Source: Luteimonas sp. S4-F44
GTDB taxonomy: Bacteria; Pseudomonadota; Gammaproteobacteria; Xanthomonadales; Xanthomonadaceae
Assembly: GCF_022637415.1 (NCBI RefSeq)
Contig: NZ_CP093340.1
Location: forward strand, 3,305,501-3,369,500
Reading direction: 5' to 3'
DNA length: 64,000 nt
Every line of letters begins with the position of its first letter. The first letter of the stretch is position 1. The notes under the pieces are model-generated. The model did not search any database and had not been told where the DNA came from. It was given only the letters and a program-made list of their open reading frames with translations. Both the position numbers and the translations under genes were made by a program. Of the stretch, positions 19,418 through 28,049 are shown in pieces.

Positions 19418-20673
19418 GCAACAGCGCTGTCCTGCATGTAAAAAAGTCCCGCCTCGAAGGCCGCGTTTCTCTCGCCGGCGCCAAGAATTCTGCGCTTCGG
19501 CTGCTAGCTGCCAGCATTCTCACCGACGGCGTGCTGGAGCTGCGGAACTACCCGGCTGGCCTTCTGGATACCCAGGTGCATGTAGACATGCTGCGTGCGC
19601 TCGGCAAGTCTGCAGAGATCGTCGGTAAAGACGTCATCCGTATCAGCGAGACGCAATCGCTGTTGAGCCAGCTGAGATGGGAGGGCCGTTCGATTCGCAA
19701 TACGCTTCTCATCTTGGGCGCGCTTACCGCGCGCTTGGGTGCCGGCAGCGTCCCGCTTCCCGGTGGCTGCAAGCTCGGAGAAAGAAAGTACGACCTGCAT
19801 GTGATGCTCCTGGAACGCCTCGGCGCCCGCGTTTGGGAGGATGATGACTATTTGTATGCAGAAGCTCCCAGCGGTTTGGTGGGCGCCGATATCCACCTTC
19901 CAATGCGCTCTACGGGTGCCACCGAGAATGCAATTCTTGCCGGCACCTTGGCCAAAGGCATCACACGGGTTTGGAATCCTCACATCCGCCCGGAAATCTT
20001 GGATCTCATTGCCCTTCTCAACTCGATGGGTGCACGCATTACTGTGTTCGGACAGGAGCACATTGAAATCCGTGGAGTGGACGCCCTGCACGGCGCTGAG
20101 CATCGGGTGATTGCCGACAACATGGAGGCTATTACCTGGCTTTCTGCCGCCGTCATCACTGGCGGAGACATTGAGATCGCCGACTTCCCGCATGCGGATC
20201 TGGAAGTGGTGCTGGCCCATTTGCGATCCGCCGGTGCGCGTCTTTACGTCGGTGACGACTCACTGATTGTGAGGGGCGGTACTTGCTACCCGATCGAGAT
20301 CAGCACTGGTCCACATCCTGGAATCAACTCCGACGTGCAACCGATCCTTGCGGCATGGGGAGCGATGGCCCGAGGCGAATCGCGTATCGTCGATCTTCGG
20401 TTCCCCGGCCGTTATGGATATGCCGAGGAGATGGCGAAAATGGGGGTTCGCCATGACGTGGACGGCGACATGCTGCGCATTCATGGTCAAGGCGGAGCGC
20501 TTCAGGGCGCGGAAGTGCGCGCATTGGATCTCAGAGCTGGCGCAGCATTGACACTTTGCGGCTTGGCGGCCGAGGGCGAGACCGTCGTGACGGATGCTTG
20601 GCAGATCTCGCGTGGCTATGTCGATTTTGCTGAGAAGCTTCAGGCAATGGGCGCAGACATAAGATGGGCTTGA
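19414..20673 (+). CDS. murA: UDP-GlcNAc enolpyruvyl transferase (MurA paralogue in capsule locus)
   Basis: MurA transfers enolpyruvate from PEP to the 3-OH of UDP-GlcNAc. The 419-residue length is normal, and the key residues are kept: Lys24-Asn25 (GAKNSA), Arg95, catalytic Cys119 in PLPGGCKLGER, the Asp in INSDVQP and the late Arg in ISRGYVDF. It is divergent elsewhere, for example MRSTGATENAILAG and DAWQISRG. It sits in an overlapping chain of capsule genes and is followed by a MurB homologue, away from any cell-wall cluster. I infer a dedicated paralogue making a lactyl-ether sugar nucleotide for the polymer. That it is the only MurA of the cell cannot be excluded from this window. Confidence 0.88.
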   Translation: MSNSAVLHVKKSRLEGRVSLAGAKNSALRLLAASILTDGVLELRNYPAGLLDTQVHVDMLRALGKSAEIVGKDVIRISETQSLLSQLRWEGRSIRNTLLILGALTARLGAGSVPLPGGCKLGERKYDLHVMLLERLGARVWEDDDYLYAEAPSGLVGADIHLPMRSTGATENAILAGTLAKGITRVWNPHIRPEILDLIALLNSMGARITVFGQEHIEIRGVDALHGAEHRVIADNMEAITWLSAAVITGGDIEIADFPHADLEVVLAHLRSAGARLYVGDDSLIVRGGTCYPIEISTGPHPGINSDVQPILAAWGAMARGESRIVDLRFPGRYGYAEEMAKMGVRHDVDGDMLRIHGQGGALQGAEVRALDLRAGAALTLCGLAAEGETVVTDAWQISRGYVDFAEKLQAMGADIRWA

Positions 20674-21611
20674 AGAAGGCCGCTGTCGAACTAGCCCGGC
20701 TATTTCCTGGAGCTGTGCGGTGCGATGTACCACTGAGCTCTATAAGTCGCTGGCGGATCGGCGGGAACGCCGACATTCTCGTGTCTCCTCGTAGCATCGA
20801 TGAGCTCTCCCATCTCCGTGGCTGGCTTTACAGCTGCGGATTGCCTTCGGTCGTCATTGGCGCCACAAGCAATCTGCTGTTCGCGGACGAGGGGCTGCGC
20901 GCCGTTGTGATCCAGATCGGTTGCGGCCTTTCTTCGGTGACTATAAGGGGCAGCCGAGTCAATGCGGAGGCCGGAACATGGGTACCGGGCCTCGCCCGAC
21001 GCGCAATGATGGCGGGGCTTACCGGGATCGAACATACGTGTGGTATTCCCGGCACACTTGGAGGACTGGTTTGCATGAATGGGGGGAGTCAGCGCAAGGG
21101 TATTGGTTCCCACGTAGTCTCCGTGGTTTCGGTAGATGTCCGCGGCGAGCGAGTGGAGCGCAACCAGCAAGCATGTGGCTTCGCGTATCGTACGTCGGCG
21201 TTCCAGTCGAGCGATGAGATCATTTCCAGCGTGGAACTGGAGCTCGAAGCTGGGGCGGACCACAGAGTTCAGCGGCGGGAGATGCTCGATATCATGCGAA
21301 GCCGCCGCTCGAAGTTTCCGCAGAAGCTGCCCAATTGCGGCTCGGTCTTCGTAAGCAACCCCGCCATGTATGCGCAGTACGGACCTCCAGGCAAGGTGAT
21401 CGAAGCACAAGGGCTGAAGGGACACACGGTCGGCGATGCATTTGTGTCGCATGAGCACGCGAACTTCATCATCAATGGCGGACAAGCGAGGGCCGCCGAC
21501 GTACTCGCGCTGATTGCACTTGTCAAAGACCAAGTTGCTCGAGCAACGGGCTATTCGATGGCGGTGGAAGCGCGTTATGTCACGCCCGTAGGCACCATCA
21601 AGGAGATCTGA
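20664..21611 (+). CDS. murB: UDP-N-acetylenolpyruvoylglucosamine reductase (MurB paralogue)
   Basis: This FAD- and NADPH-dependent enzyme reduces the enolpyruvyl ether to the lactyl ether, giving UDP-MurNAc. The FAD-binding region shows WRIGGNADILV, VVIGATSNLLFADEG and GIEHTCGIPGTLGGLVCMNGG. The catalytic Ser lies in PNCGSVFVSNP, where most homologues have Ala instead of Cys, and the C-terminal VEARYV keeps a Glu in the expected place. The YRTSAF segment matches the YR.S motif. The 315-residue length is typical of the shorter type. It overlaps the murA-like gene by 10 bases, so the pair is coupled. Confidence 0.9.
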   Translation: MGLKKAAVELARLFPGAVRCDVPLSSISRWRIGGNADILVSPRSIDELSHLRGWLYSCGLPSVVIGATSNLLFADEGLRAVVIQIGCGLSSVTIRGSRVNAEAGTWVPGLARRAMMAGLTGIEHTCGIPGTLGGLVCMNGGSQRKGIGSHVVSVVSVDVRGERVERNQQACGFAYRTSAFQSSDEIISSVELELEAGADHRVQRREMLDIMRSRRSKFPQKLPNCGSVFVSNPAMYAQYGPPGKVIEAQGLKGHTVGDAFVSHEHANFIINGGQARAADVLALIALVKDQVARATGYSMAVEARYVTPVGTIKEI

Positions 21612-22615
21612 TGGAAGGCCTTCCCCTCGTCTCGATCGTCTGCGCCTGGTACAACAGGGCTGACTTCCTGCACGACACGCTGCAAAGTCTGCTGACGCAG
21701 AGCTTTGATTCCTTCGAGATCGTTCTTGTCAACGATGGAAGCAAGGATCCTCGCGTCCGAGAGATCCTTGACACCTTCGACGATCCAAGGTTAATCGTCA
21801 TTCACCAGACCAACGCAGGCTTCGTAGCGGCAATTCGTCATGCCATCGACGCTTCGCGCGGGCGCTATATCGCCGTACAAGGCGCTGGTGATGTTTCTGA
21901 GCCTGAACGTATTTCCAAGCAGGTTCAAGCGATGGAAGCGGATACACGCCTGGGTGTTGTTGGGTGCCTCAGGCGGCATGAGGCGTACAATGTGGCCGGC
22001 GTCTCAACTGCTCTTGGAACCCATGGCAAGGCGGGGCCTGCGTCGATCGATGACTTCCTGAAGGGCGGCAACCCATTCAGCCACGGCGAGGTCATGATCC
22101 GTCGCGAGGCGTATGAACAGGTTGGCGGCTACCGCCCATTTTTCATGTTCGCCCAGGATCGCGATCTTTGGATCCGCATAGCAGCCGCGGGCTGGAAAAT
22201 GAGCAATCTTCCCGATGTTCTGTATGTAAGGCGGAATTTTGCGGGTGATGGGGTGTCGACCAATCGTTCCAAGCTCTATCTTCAGCAGGCCTTCTCCTCT
22301 TTCGCACGGCAATGCCACGATGACCGCCTTCGGGACGGCGCTGATGCGGTTGATATTTACGGTGCATCTGCGGGACTACTGCGCCGCCCACACCCGGCAC
22401 TCGCCGAGGCGTCCGCAAAAATTGCGCTCCAGTCTCTTTACCTAGGAGATATGGACGAAGCGCGCCTGTACGCTCGGCGGGCCTTGGAAGAGCGGTGCAA
22501 CGTGCGGACATTCGCCACCAGGTTGGCTGTCGAATCTGCAGCACATTTTCCACTCCTCCGCCGTTTTTATCTCAAGCTCCTCGGCCATCGCGCTGGCTGG
22601 GAAACGTTGAGCTGA
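21611..22615 (+). CDS. Glycosyltransferase family 2
   Basis: A GT-A fold inverting transferase (334 aa) begins with PLVSIVCAWYNRADFLHDTLQSLLTQ and VLVNDGSKD, the nucleotide-sugar binding Asp motif. The central FSHGEVMIRREAYEQVGGYR and AQDRDLWIRIA contain the acceptor and catalytic regions. It is probably one of the cytoplasmic enzymes that extend the lipid-linked repeat unit. The start overlaps the murB-like stop (ATGA). The specific sugar is not readable. Confidence 0.9.
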   Translation: MEGLPLVSIVCAWYNRADFLHDTLQSLLTQSFDSFEIVLVNDGSKDPRVREILDTFDDPRLIVIHQTNAGFVAAIRHAIDASRGRYIAVQGAGDVSEPERISKQVQAMEADTRLGVVGCLRRHEAYNVAGVSTALGTHGKAGPASIDDFLKGGNPFSHGEVMIRREAYEQVGGYRPFFMFAQDRDLWIRIAAAGWKMSNLPDVLYVRRNFAGDGVSTNRSKLYLQQAFSSFARQCHDDRLRDGADAVDIYGASAGLLRRPHPALAEASAKIALQSLYLGDMDEARLYARRALEERCNVRTFATRLAVESAAHFPLLRRFYLKLLGHRAGWETLS

Positions 22616-22642
22616 AGCAGCTTTCGCCGAGATTTGATCAGC

Positions 22643-23086
22643 ATGAAGATTTTAGCAGTCGCCTCCGCAGGCGGGCATTGGATTCAGTTGCTACGGCTCA
22701 GGCCAGCCTTCGATGGCGCCAAGCTGGTCTATTTGACCACGCAGCAGCCAACCCTAGATGCAGTTGGCGCTAGTCCCTGTCATACGGTTATCGACGCCAA
22801 CTTCAATCGCAAGTTCAAGCTGGGTCTGATGTCCTTTCAGGTACTTCTTGTGCTTCTGCGTGAACGGCCGGACATCGTGATCTCCACGGGCGCGGCTCCT
22901 GGGTTTGTCGCTGTGGTGCTGGGTAAGCTAATGGGCGCCCGCACCATCTGGGTGGATAGCATTGCGAATGCAGAAGAGCTTTCACTTGCCGGACGCAAGG
23001 TCGCTCGGTGGGCTGATCACTGGCTTACGCAATGGCCGGAATTGGCCAGAACCTCGGGGCCGATACATCTAGGAGCGGTGTTGTGA
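22643..23086 (+). CDS. pssD: Alg14/PssD-like glycosyltransferase subunit
   Basis: The 147-residue product has the Alg14-type N-terminus MKILAVASAGGHWIQLLRL and a conserved PDIVISTGAAPGFVAVVLGKLMGARTIWVDSIANAEELS region with a membrane-associating hydrophobic helix. This family forms the membrane anchor and acceptor-binding half of a split GT-B transferase. In Rhizobium, PssD/PssE adds glucuronate to glucose-PP-undecaprenol. Together with wcaJ and ugd here, that reaction is a reasonable prediction. The start ATG 22643 lies three codons after a TTG. The stop overlaps the next GTG. Confidence 0.86.
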   Translation: MKILAVASAGGHWIQLLRLRPAFDGAKLVYLTTQQPTLDAVGASPCHTVIDANFNRKFKLGLMSFQVLLVLLRERPDIVISTGAAPGFVAVVLGKLMGARTIWVDSIANAEELSLAGRKVARWADHWLTQWPELARTSGPIHLGAVL

Positions 23087-23580
23087 TCTTCCTGACGACG
23101 GGAACCCAGTTACCGTTCGACCGTTTGGTGCGCACGGCCGACGAATGGGCCTTGGAAAGAGGGATCGAGGGTTTCGCACAGATCGGCAACTCATCCCACG
23201 TACCTACTGCCCTCACATACGAGCGATTCATAACCCAGCATGAGTTCGAAGAGCGGATCAAGATGTGCACCTGTATAGTTTCACATGCCGGGATGGGAAC
23301 TATCATTTTGGCACTTACCTACGGAAAACCGGCGATTTTGATGCCTCGCCGGTTTTCTTTGGGCGAACATCGGAACGATCATCAGCTGGCTACTGCCCGC
23401 AAACTGGCCGATCGCCCATTCCTGCGCTTCATCCAAGAGGCCGATGAGCTTGACGCGGCCTATCGCGACCTGACTTCCGGAGTCAATCTTGGAGAGCGCA
23501 TATCCCCCTACGCGGACGAGCGCCTTATCCGAAACTTGCGCGGACTGATATTCGGCCAGACCACGGAGCATGCGACATGA
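23083..23580 (+). CDS. pssE: Alg13/PssE-like glycosyltransferase subunit
   Basis: This is the donor-binding half of the split GT-B enzyme (165 aa): IFLTTGTQLPFDRLVRTADEW at the N-terminus and CIVSHAGMGTIILALTYGKPAILMPRR, the classical Alg13/MurG-like donor motif. The start is GTG 23083, four bases into the previous gene's end and preceded by AGGAG at 23071-23075. It must pair with the upstream Alg14-like subunit to be active. The stop overlaps the polymerase start (ATGA). Confidence 0.87.
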   Translation: MIFLTTGTQLPFDRLVRTADEWALERGIEGFAQIGNSSHVPTALTYERFITQHEFEERIKMCTCIVSHAGMGTIILALTYGKPAILMPRRFSLGEHRNDHQLATARKLADRPFLRFIQEADELDAAYRDLTSGVNLGERISPYADERLIRNLRGLIFGQTTEHAT

Positions 23581-24758
23581 ATTATTCCGGATTGAATCCC
23601 GTGCTCACGTCCGCGCCGGCCGGCCACGCCGGCGTGCGGTTGACGCATGTCGCTGGAATGCTGGCGGTATTGATCGCAGCAACACTGCACAACTCACTCG
23701 GAATGTTGGCTGCGATTCTCTTTTCCGCAGCCAACGGCAATCTTCTACGGAGCCGCCTGAACATCGGATGGTTCTCCGGCGCGTTTTATCTGATTGCCGC
23801 TTACGTGCTTGTTCGGCTTCTATTTCCCTCCCTAGTACCGCTGGGCGTACAAGCGCAAGAAGTCCTGAGGTTCGCTGTATTCGCCATATTCGCTTATTCG
23901 CTGCGAAGCATGCGCATCCAGGAACTCGTAACCGTGCTCATGATGTTCCTGGGCTTCTTGCTCGCCCCTCTAGCGATAGACCTGGTCACTGGCGCAGTGC
24001 TGTCGGACAGTTACCGATACCGTTCGATCATGCCCCACGCCAACCACCTCGGCTACGTCTGCGCTACGATTCTTATCACCTTCTCCTATTTGCATTTCGG
24101 CAAGATCTATTCGCCGCGAGGCTTATCCCTGTTCATGGGCGCCGCTCTTGGCATGCTGCTCGCATCCAAGAGCTCCGGCGCTCTGTTCGTCTTCATCTCG
24201 GGCGTACTGACAATTTTCCTGAGCTTGCGTTTCAGCGCGGCGCGCCTTTTCTATGCGGCTATCGCGGTGACGCTGGCAGGAGTACTGATTCAGACTCCAG
24301 TCGGCCAGTACGCACTTGAGAAGATAACGGTTTCCGATCTGGATCTGATTGTCGAGAAAGCACGAAGTCACGAGTTCGGGAACCAAGGCTCATCCTTTGC
24401 TTGGCGCGCCTCCTATTGGATCGCAATGCTCGATGCCCAATTTGCCAGCGGCTGGCCGATCGTGCTTTTCGGGCAAGGCGGGGGAGCCACTGGCGGCGGT
24501 AACTACGTGTTCGATTTCATCTCCAAGGATCCTCATTCTGACTTTGTTCGCGTCTTTATTGAGTACGGTGCTCTGGGCAGCCTGCTGATTCTTCTTGCAC
24601 TTGCGCGGGCCTGCATGAAATCCGGTCCTGTGGTGATCGCATTCGTTCTACTGTTTGGCCCGATGCTAACCGGAAACAGCATTATCTCCCCTCCCGTTAT
24701 TTTCCCTATCCTGATTAACCTTTTCCTCATAAAGAGGCTGTCAGAGTTCCAGAAATGA
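23577..24758 (+). CDS. wzy: Wzy-type polysaccharide polymerase (O-antigen ligase/polymerase family)
   Basis: The 393-residue polytopic membrane protein has about ten helices and a larger loop (residues about 245-320) before the last helices. The motif RSIMPHANHLGYVCA resembles the H-x-N region of O-antigen polymerase/ligase proteins. It is the only candidate polymerase in the cluster, and it is expected to join repeat units at the periplasmic face with Wzc controlling length. Sequence of this family is poorly conserved, so the call rests on topology, the motif and context. Confidence 0.8.
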   Translation: MNYSGLNPVLTSAPAGHAGVRLTHVAGMLAVLIAATLHNSLGMLAAILFSAANGNLLRSRLNIGWFSGAFYLIAAYVLVRLLFPSLVPLGVQAQEVLRFAVFAIFAYSLRSMRIQELVTVLMMFLGFLLAPLAIDLVTGAVLSDSYRYRSIMPHANHLGYVCATILITFSYLHFGKIYSPRGLSLFMGAALGMLLASKSSGALFVFISGVLTIFLSLRFSAARLFYAAIAVTLAGVLIQTPVGQYALEKITVSDLDLIVEKARSHEFGNQGSSFAWRASYWIAMLDAQFASGWPIVLFGQGGGATGGGNYVFDFISKDPHSDFVRVFIEYGALGSLLILLALARACMKSGPVVIAFVLLFGPMLTGNSIISPPVIFPILINLFLIKRLSEFQK

Positions 24759-25618
24759 GCCGAAGAATTTTTCTCAGTACACCGTTGCGCAACGAGTTCG
24801 ATAACATTCCTGATCTTTACAGGGCTGTCTCATCCCAGGATGTAAGCATCTCCATATGGGTCATCGTCGAAAACGGATCAACCGATGGCTCACAGGAACT
24901 CCTCCAAACGCTCCCTAAGCCATCCAATGTGGAGCAATTGATCGTACTCAACGAAGATACCGAGTCCGGCGAGTACGCACTGGGTCAGAAGTACGCGCGG
25001 ATCGTGTCTCGGGGCTTTGATGAGATCAGAGCAAGAGTGGATCTTCAACCAGAAGACCTCATTGGAATACTTGATGCGGACAGTTTTCCATCCGATGGCT
25101 ACTATCGGATACTGACACTCGCTTTCGATCAAAACCCTCGGCTTGGCCTTGCGAGTGGCGTCAGCTGCGATACGGGAACAGAGAAGAAATCCATCCATGC
25201 AGCTGACTGGGTCCGGGGTAGCTGCCGTCTGTGGCGTGGGGCCTGCATGTTGCAATCGGGCTACATCGTCGGACCCTCGGCTGACACCCTTTCCTTGGCT
25301 CGCGCCGAGATCGATGGCTGGCAGGCGGACGTCGTAAAGGACGCGATGTTCAAAGCGCGTGAAGTAGGTACTCGGTCAAAGCAGCGCTACTACGGAAGCT
25401 CGGCATATTTTCGTGGAAACACGTTGACCTACGCATTGGTGCGCTTTGGAAAGTTTCTAGCTTACGGGCGTTTTTCTGACGCCCGTGACTATCTTGCCGG
25501 CTATTGCAGCGCACGCTCTGACGACGCGCCTCGTATCGACGACGAGCAGATCCGTGACTATTTCGAGCAATATCTTCCCCGGAAGATCAAGAAGCGCCTT
25601 GGTTTGACAGGCCGCTGA
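24755..25618 (+). CDS. Glycosyltransferase (GT2-like)
   Basis: The 287-residue product opens with IFLSTPLRNEFDNIPDLYRAVSSQDVSISIWVIVENGSTDGSQELL, with ENGSTDGS as the nucleotide-binding motif, and continues with EDLIGILDADSFPSDGYYRIL (DxD metal site). It lacks membrane helices. It overlaps the polymerase gene (ATGA). It presumably adds one sugar of the repeat unit. Its linkage and donor are not predictable here. Confidence 0.86.
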   Translation: MSRRIFLSTPLRNEFDNIPDLYRAVSSQDVSISIWVIVENGSTDGSQELLQTLPKPSNVEQLIVLNEDTESGEYALGQKYARIVSRGFDEIRARVDLQPEDLIGILDADSFPSDGYYRILTLAFDQNPRLGLASGVSCDTGTEKKSIHAADWVRGSCRLWRGACMLQSGYIVGPSADTLSLARAEIDGWQADVVKDAMFKAREVGTRSKQRYYGSSAYFRGNTLTYALVRFGKFLAYGRFSDARDYLAGYCSARSDDAPRIDDEQIRDYFEQYLPRKIKKRLGLTGR

Positions 25619-25640
25619 AAATCTCCTTAAAGGCTCGAAT

Positions 25641-26792
25641 GTGAAGAAGAATTACTTCCCCCTCGTTGATCTCTCGCGGTTTTTTGCCGCAGTTCTCGTT
25701 CTCATCTATCACTTGGGATATTCGACCTGGCAGCCACGCAGCAACGGATATTTTATCCACGACGGGCTCTACACCATCCCACAGATGTCTTGGGCATGGT
25801 TTGGATACATAGGCGTTCAGATATTCTTCGTTATTTCAGGATTTGTAATAACGAATTCCGCGGCAAAATCTTCTATCTCCCAGTTCGTGATCGGACGCAT
25901 CACGCGCCTTTACCCCACACTTTGGATATGTGCAACCATAACGCTCGGAGTTTGCATATATGCAGAGCTCTATTCTGAAAGCCAACTGTTGCGCAGGTAC
26001 TTAGGTTCTCTGCTACTTCTCCCGAAGTCGCCTTGGATGGAAGGGGTATATTGGACGCTTGTACTGGAAGTTATTTTCTACGCACTAGTAGGCCTGATGA
26101 TACTGCGACGGTGCATCGATCGCATCGACCTGCTGGCGTTGGGTCTTGCTGTCTACAGTGGCTCGGCAATCATCGTGTCCTGGCTTTTCCACGGCACTGA
26201 TGTTGAGTGGTTGAACTCAGCTATAGCCCTCGCGCGCGGAAAGCGCCAGTTGCTTGCTTGGCACGGCGTTTTCTTTGCGATGGGAATCTACTTCTACCTT
26301 GCAGCCGTCGGCCGCTTACAACGCAGCGGTATCATCTTCGCGATTTTGACGCTGAGCTTGTGCTGCCTGCAGATCTATGTAGGAACTGCGCTACCCCGCG
26401 CCGAAGCGCTCGCGGAAATCAGTGAAGCAGAGATGACCATGCGGTCAGCGTGGGTGCCGATTGTCGCATTCCTCGGCTTCACCGCAATCATTCCGGTTTC
26501 AATCTACAAGGGCGCGTGGATTATTGAGCGTCTATCGACGAGAACCATCGCATGGCTGCGGGTGTTGGGACTTATGTCATACCCCATCTACCTTCTGCAC
26601 TTTACTTTGGGCCTAGTGCTCATGCGCGAGATGGTCTCTCTCGGAGGCAACCCTCTCGCGGCACTGTTGCTCGCGTGCGCTACTGTGCTGATCCTTTCAT
26701 GGTTCATCGTAAAGTTTGTTGAACCACCGATGCAGAGCTGGACCAAGAACCGCTTGCTCAAGGTGAATGCGCTGCTCAGCTCTCGGGATTGA
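25641..26792 (+). CDS. Acyltransferase-3 family membrane protein (OafA-like)
   Basis: A GTG start (25641) with AAAGG upstream gives (M)KKNYFPLVDLSRFFAAVLVLIYHLGY, the typical N-terminus of acyltransferase 3 with the His in the first helix region. About ten membrane helices follow, with FVISGFVITNSAAKSS and RITRLYPTLWICATITL. Such enzymes O-acetylate polysaccharides from the membrane. The codon use is the most AT-rich of the window (many ATA, TTA and AAT codons), pointing to recent acquisition. Confidence 0.9.
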   Translation: MKKNYFPLVDLSRFFAAVLVLIYHLGYSTWQPRSNGYFIHDGLYTIPQMSWAWFGYIGVQIFFVISGFVITNSAAKSSISQFVIGRITRLYPTLWICATITLGVCIYAELYSESQLLRRYLGSLLLLPKSPWMEGVYWTLVLEVIFYALVGLMILRRCIDRIDLLALGLAVYSGSAIIVSWLFHGTDVEWLNSAIALARGKRQLLAWHGVFFAMGIYFYLAAVGRLQRSGIIFAILTLSLCCLQIYVGTALPRAEALAEISEAEMTMRSAWVPIVAFLGFTAIIPVSIYKGAWIIERLSTRTIAWLRVLGLMSYPIYLLHFTLGLVLMREMVSLGGNPLAALLLACATVLILSWFIVKFVEPPMQSWTKNRLLKVNALLSSRD

Positions 26793-26933
26793 AGATCAAT
26801 CCTGACCACTGGCCTCGAATCGCAGTAGATGCGATAGTACTGATAGACGCACGAGTCTTTTTGTACACATCGCGATTTCACTATCCAAGAATCGACCGCC
26901 CATTTTCCTTGCCTTATTTGATTCCACTAAAAA

Positions 26934-27953
26934 ATGAGAAGGCATCATTGGTCATTGACTTCATTGGCAGCAATTGCGCCGCAGGCACGCGCCCTGTTTT
27001 TTCTGGTAGCGCTTTTTTTATCCGGCGGCGCTACACAAGCGGCTGAGTGCTCCAGCTACATTCCACCGCCGGTTTCAGAACTCAAGACTGTCAGCTTTTA
27101 TGGCGATGCCCGGTCATCCATAGTCAGCAAGGCAAGGATGTCCCAGTACTCTTCTGACATCGCCCGTCTTAATGATTTCTCCTTCCACGTGAGCAAAAGC
27201 GCAAACGACTTCATGGAGGGCGATGAATGCGCTGGCCTGAACGCCCTGGCGCTTCTTCGCGAATGGTCAAAATCCAACGCACTGAACAAGCTCGACGGCT
27301 TTCAAGCAAATGTTGCAGCAATGTTCATGGGCATTCCGGCTGTGGTGGCCTACGCCAAAGTTTCCACGCTTTGCCACGAAAGCGACTGCGTGGTTATCCA
27401 GCAATGGCTACTGCGCCTGGCCAGAAGGTCGAGCATCTATTTCTCATCGCCAAACCGGCCACGCAACAACCTTTACTACTGGTCTTCCACTTTCTCCATT
27501 CTCGCGGGGAAGTACGCGCATGATCCCCGACTCTTCGAGTACGGAAAAGACGGTGTCATCCGTGGCTTTTCTTCGCTCGGGCGGTCCGGATTTTCGTTAG
27601 AGAATGAGCGCGGACAGCGCGCCCAAACATACAACAGGTTTGCGTTTACCGCTCTGTCGTGGGGCGCTGCCGCAGTGTCTAAAGAGTTCATGGTCGACCT
27701 CTATCGTCAGAACCCTGAAGTGAAGGCATTCTTGGATGGCCATCGATCTCAGTCTGAAATCTCCATTGATGTTCTTCACCCCTCGAAATCTCGCCAAGTA
27801 GAAGCATCCTCAACCTGGCGTCTTCCGTGGGATATTCTTCTTCTCTCCGAGCAGAGCTGCGCTACTATGAGCTCGAAAGAGCGCTACAGAATTCTGGGGC
27901 TCGACACTCCGAAGCTTCTGACGGTGCTTTGGGAACTGGAACCATGCACCTGA
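26934..27953 (+). CDS. Alginate-lyase-like (PL5) periplasmic polysaccharide lyase
   Basis: An exported protein of 339 residues; the hydrophobic signal (ALFFLVALFLSGGATQA) ends near residue 36, followed by Cys. The (alpha/alpha)-toroid sequence has RPRNNLYYWSSTF where AlgL has R-NNHSYWA, and SLENERGQRAQTYNRFAF where AlgL has EL.R..RAL.YHNYAL. So the catalytic Arg and Tyr appear kept, but the His of NNH is replaced by Leu/Tyr and a second His by Asn. In capsule loci PL5 enzymes clear polymer stuck in the periplasm. Either specificity has changed (glucuronan-type substrate) or activity is reduced. The assignment is by motif only. Confidence 0.7.
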   Translation: MRRHHWSLTSLAAIAPQARALFFLVALFLSGGATQAAECSSYIPPPVSELKTVSFYGDARSSIVSKARMSQYSSDIARLNDFSFHVSKSANDFMEGDECAGLNALALLREWSKSNALNKLDGFQANVAAMFMGIPAVVAYAKVSTLCHESDCVVIQQWLLRLARRSSIYFSSPNRPRNNLYYWSSTFSILAGKYAHDPRLFEYGKDGVIRGFSSLGRSGFSLENERGQRAQTYNRFAFTALSWGAAAVSKEFMVDLYRQNPEVKAFLDGHRSQSEISIDVLHPSKSRQVEASSTWRLPWDILLLSEQSCATMSSKERYRILGLDTPKLLTVLWELEPCT

Positions 27954-28049
27954 CTAGGTTTCGGGGCATCTAGAGTGCGTTATTGGTTTTGATTCCGTTT
28001 CTTTGATGCCAGCGCAGTCCGCCATTTTCGGCAGAAGAGTTGGATACGC

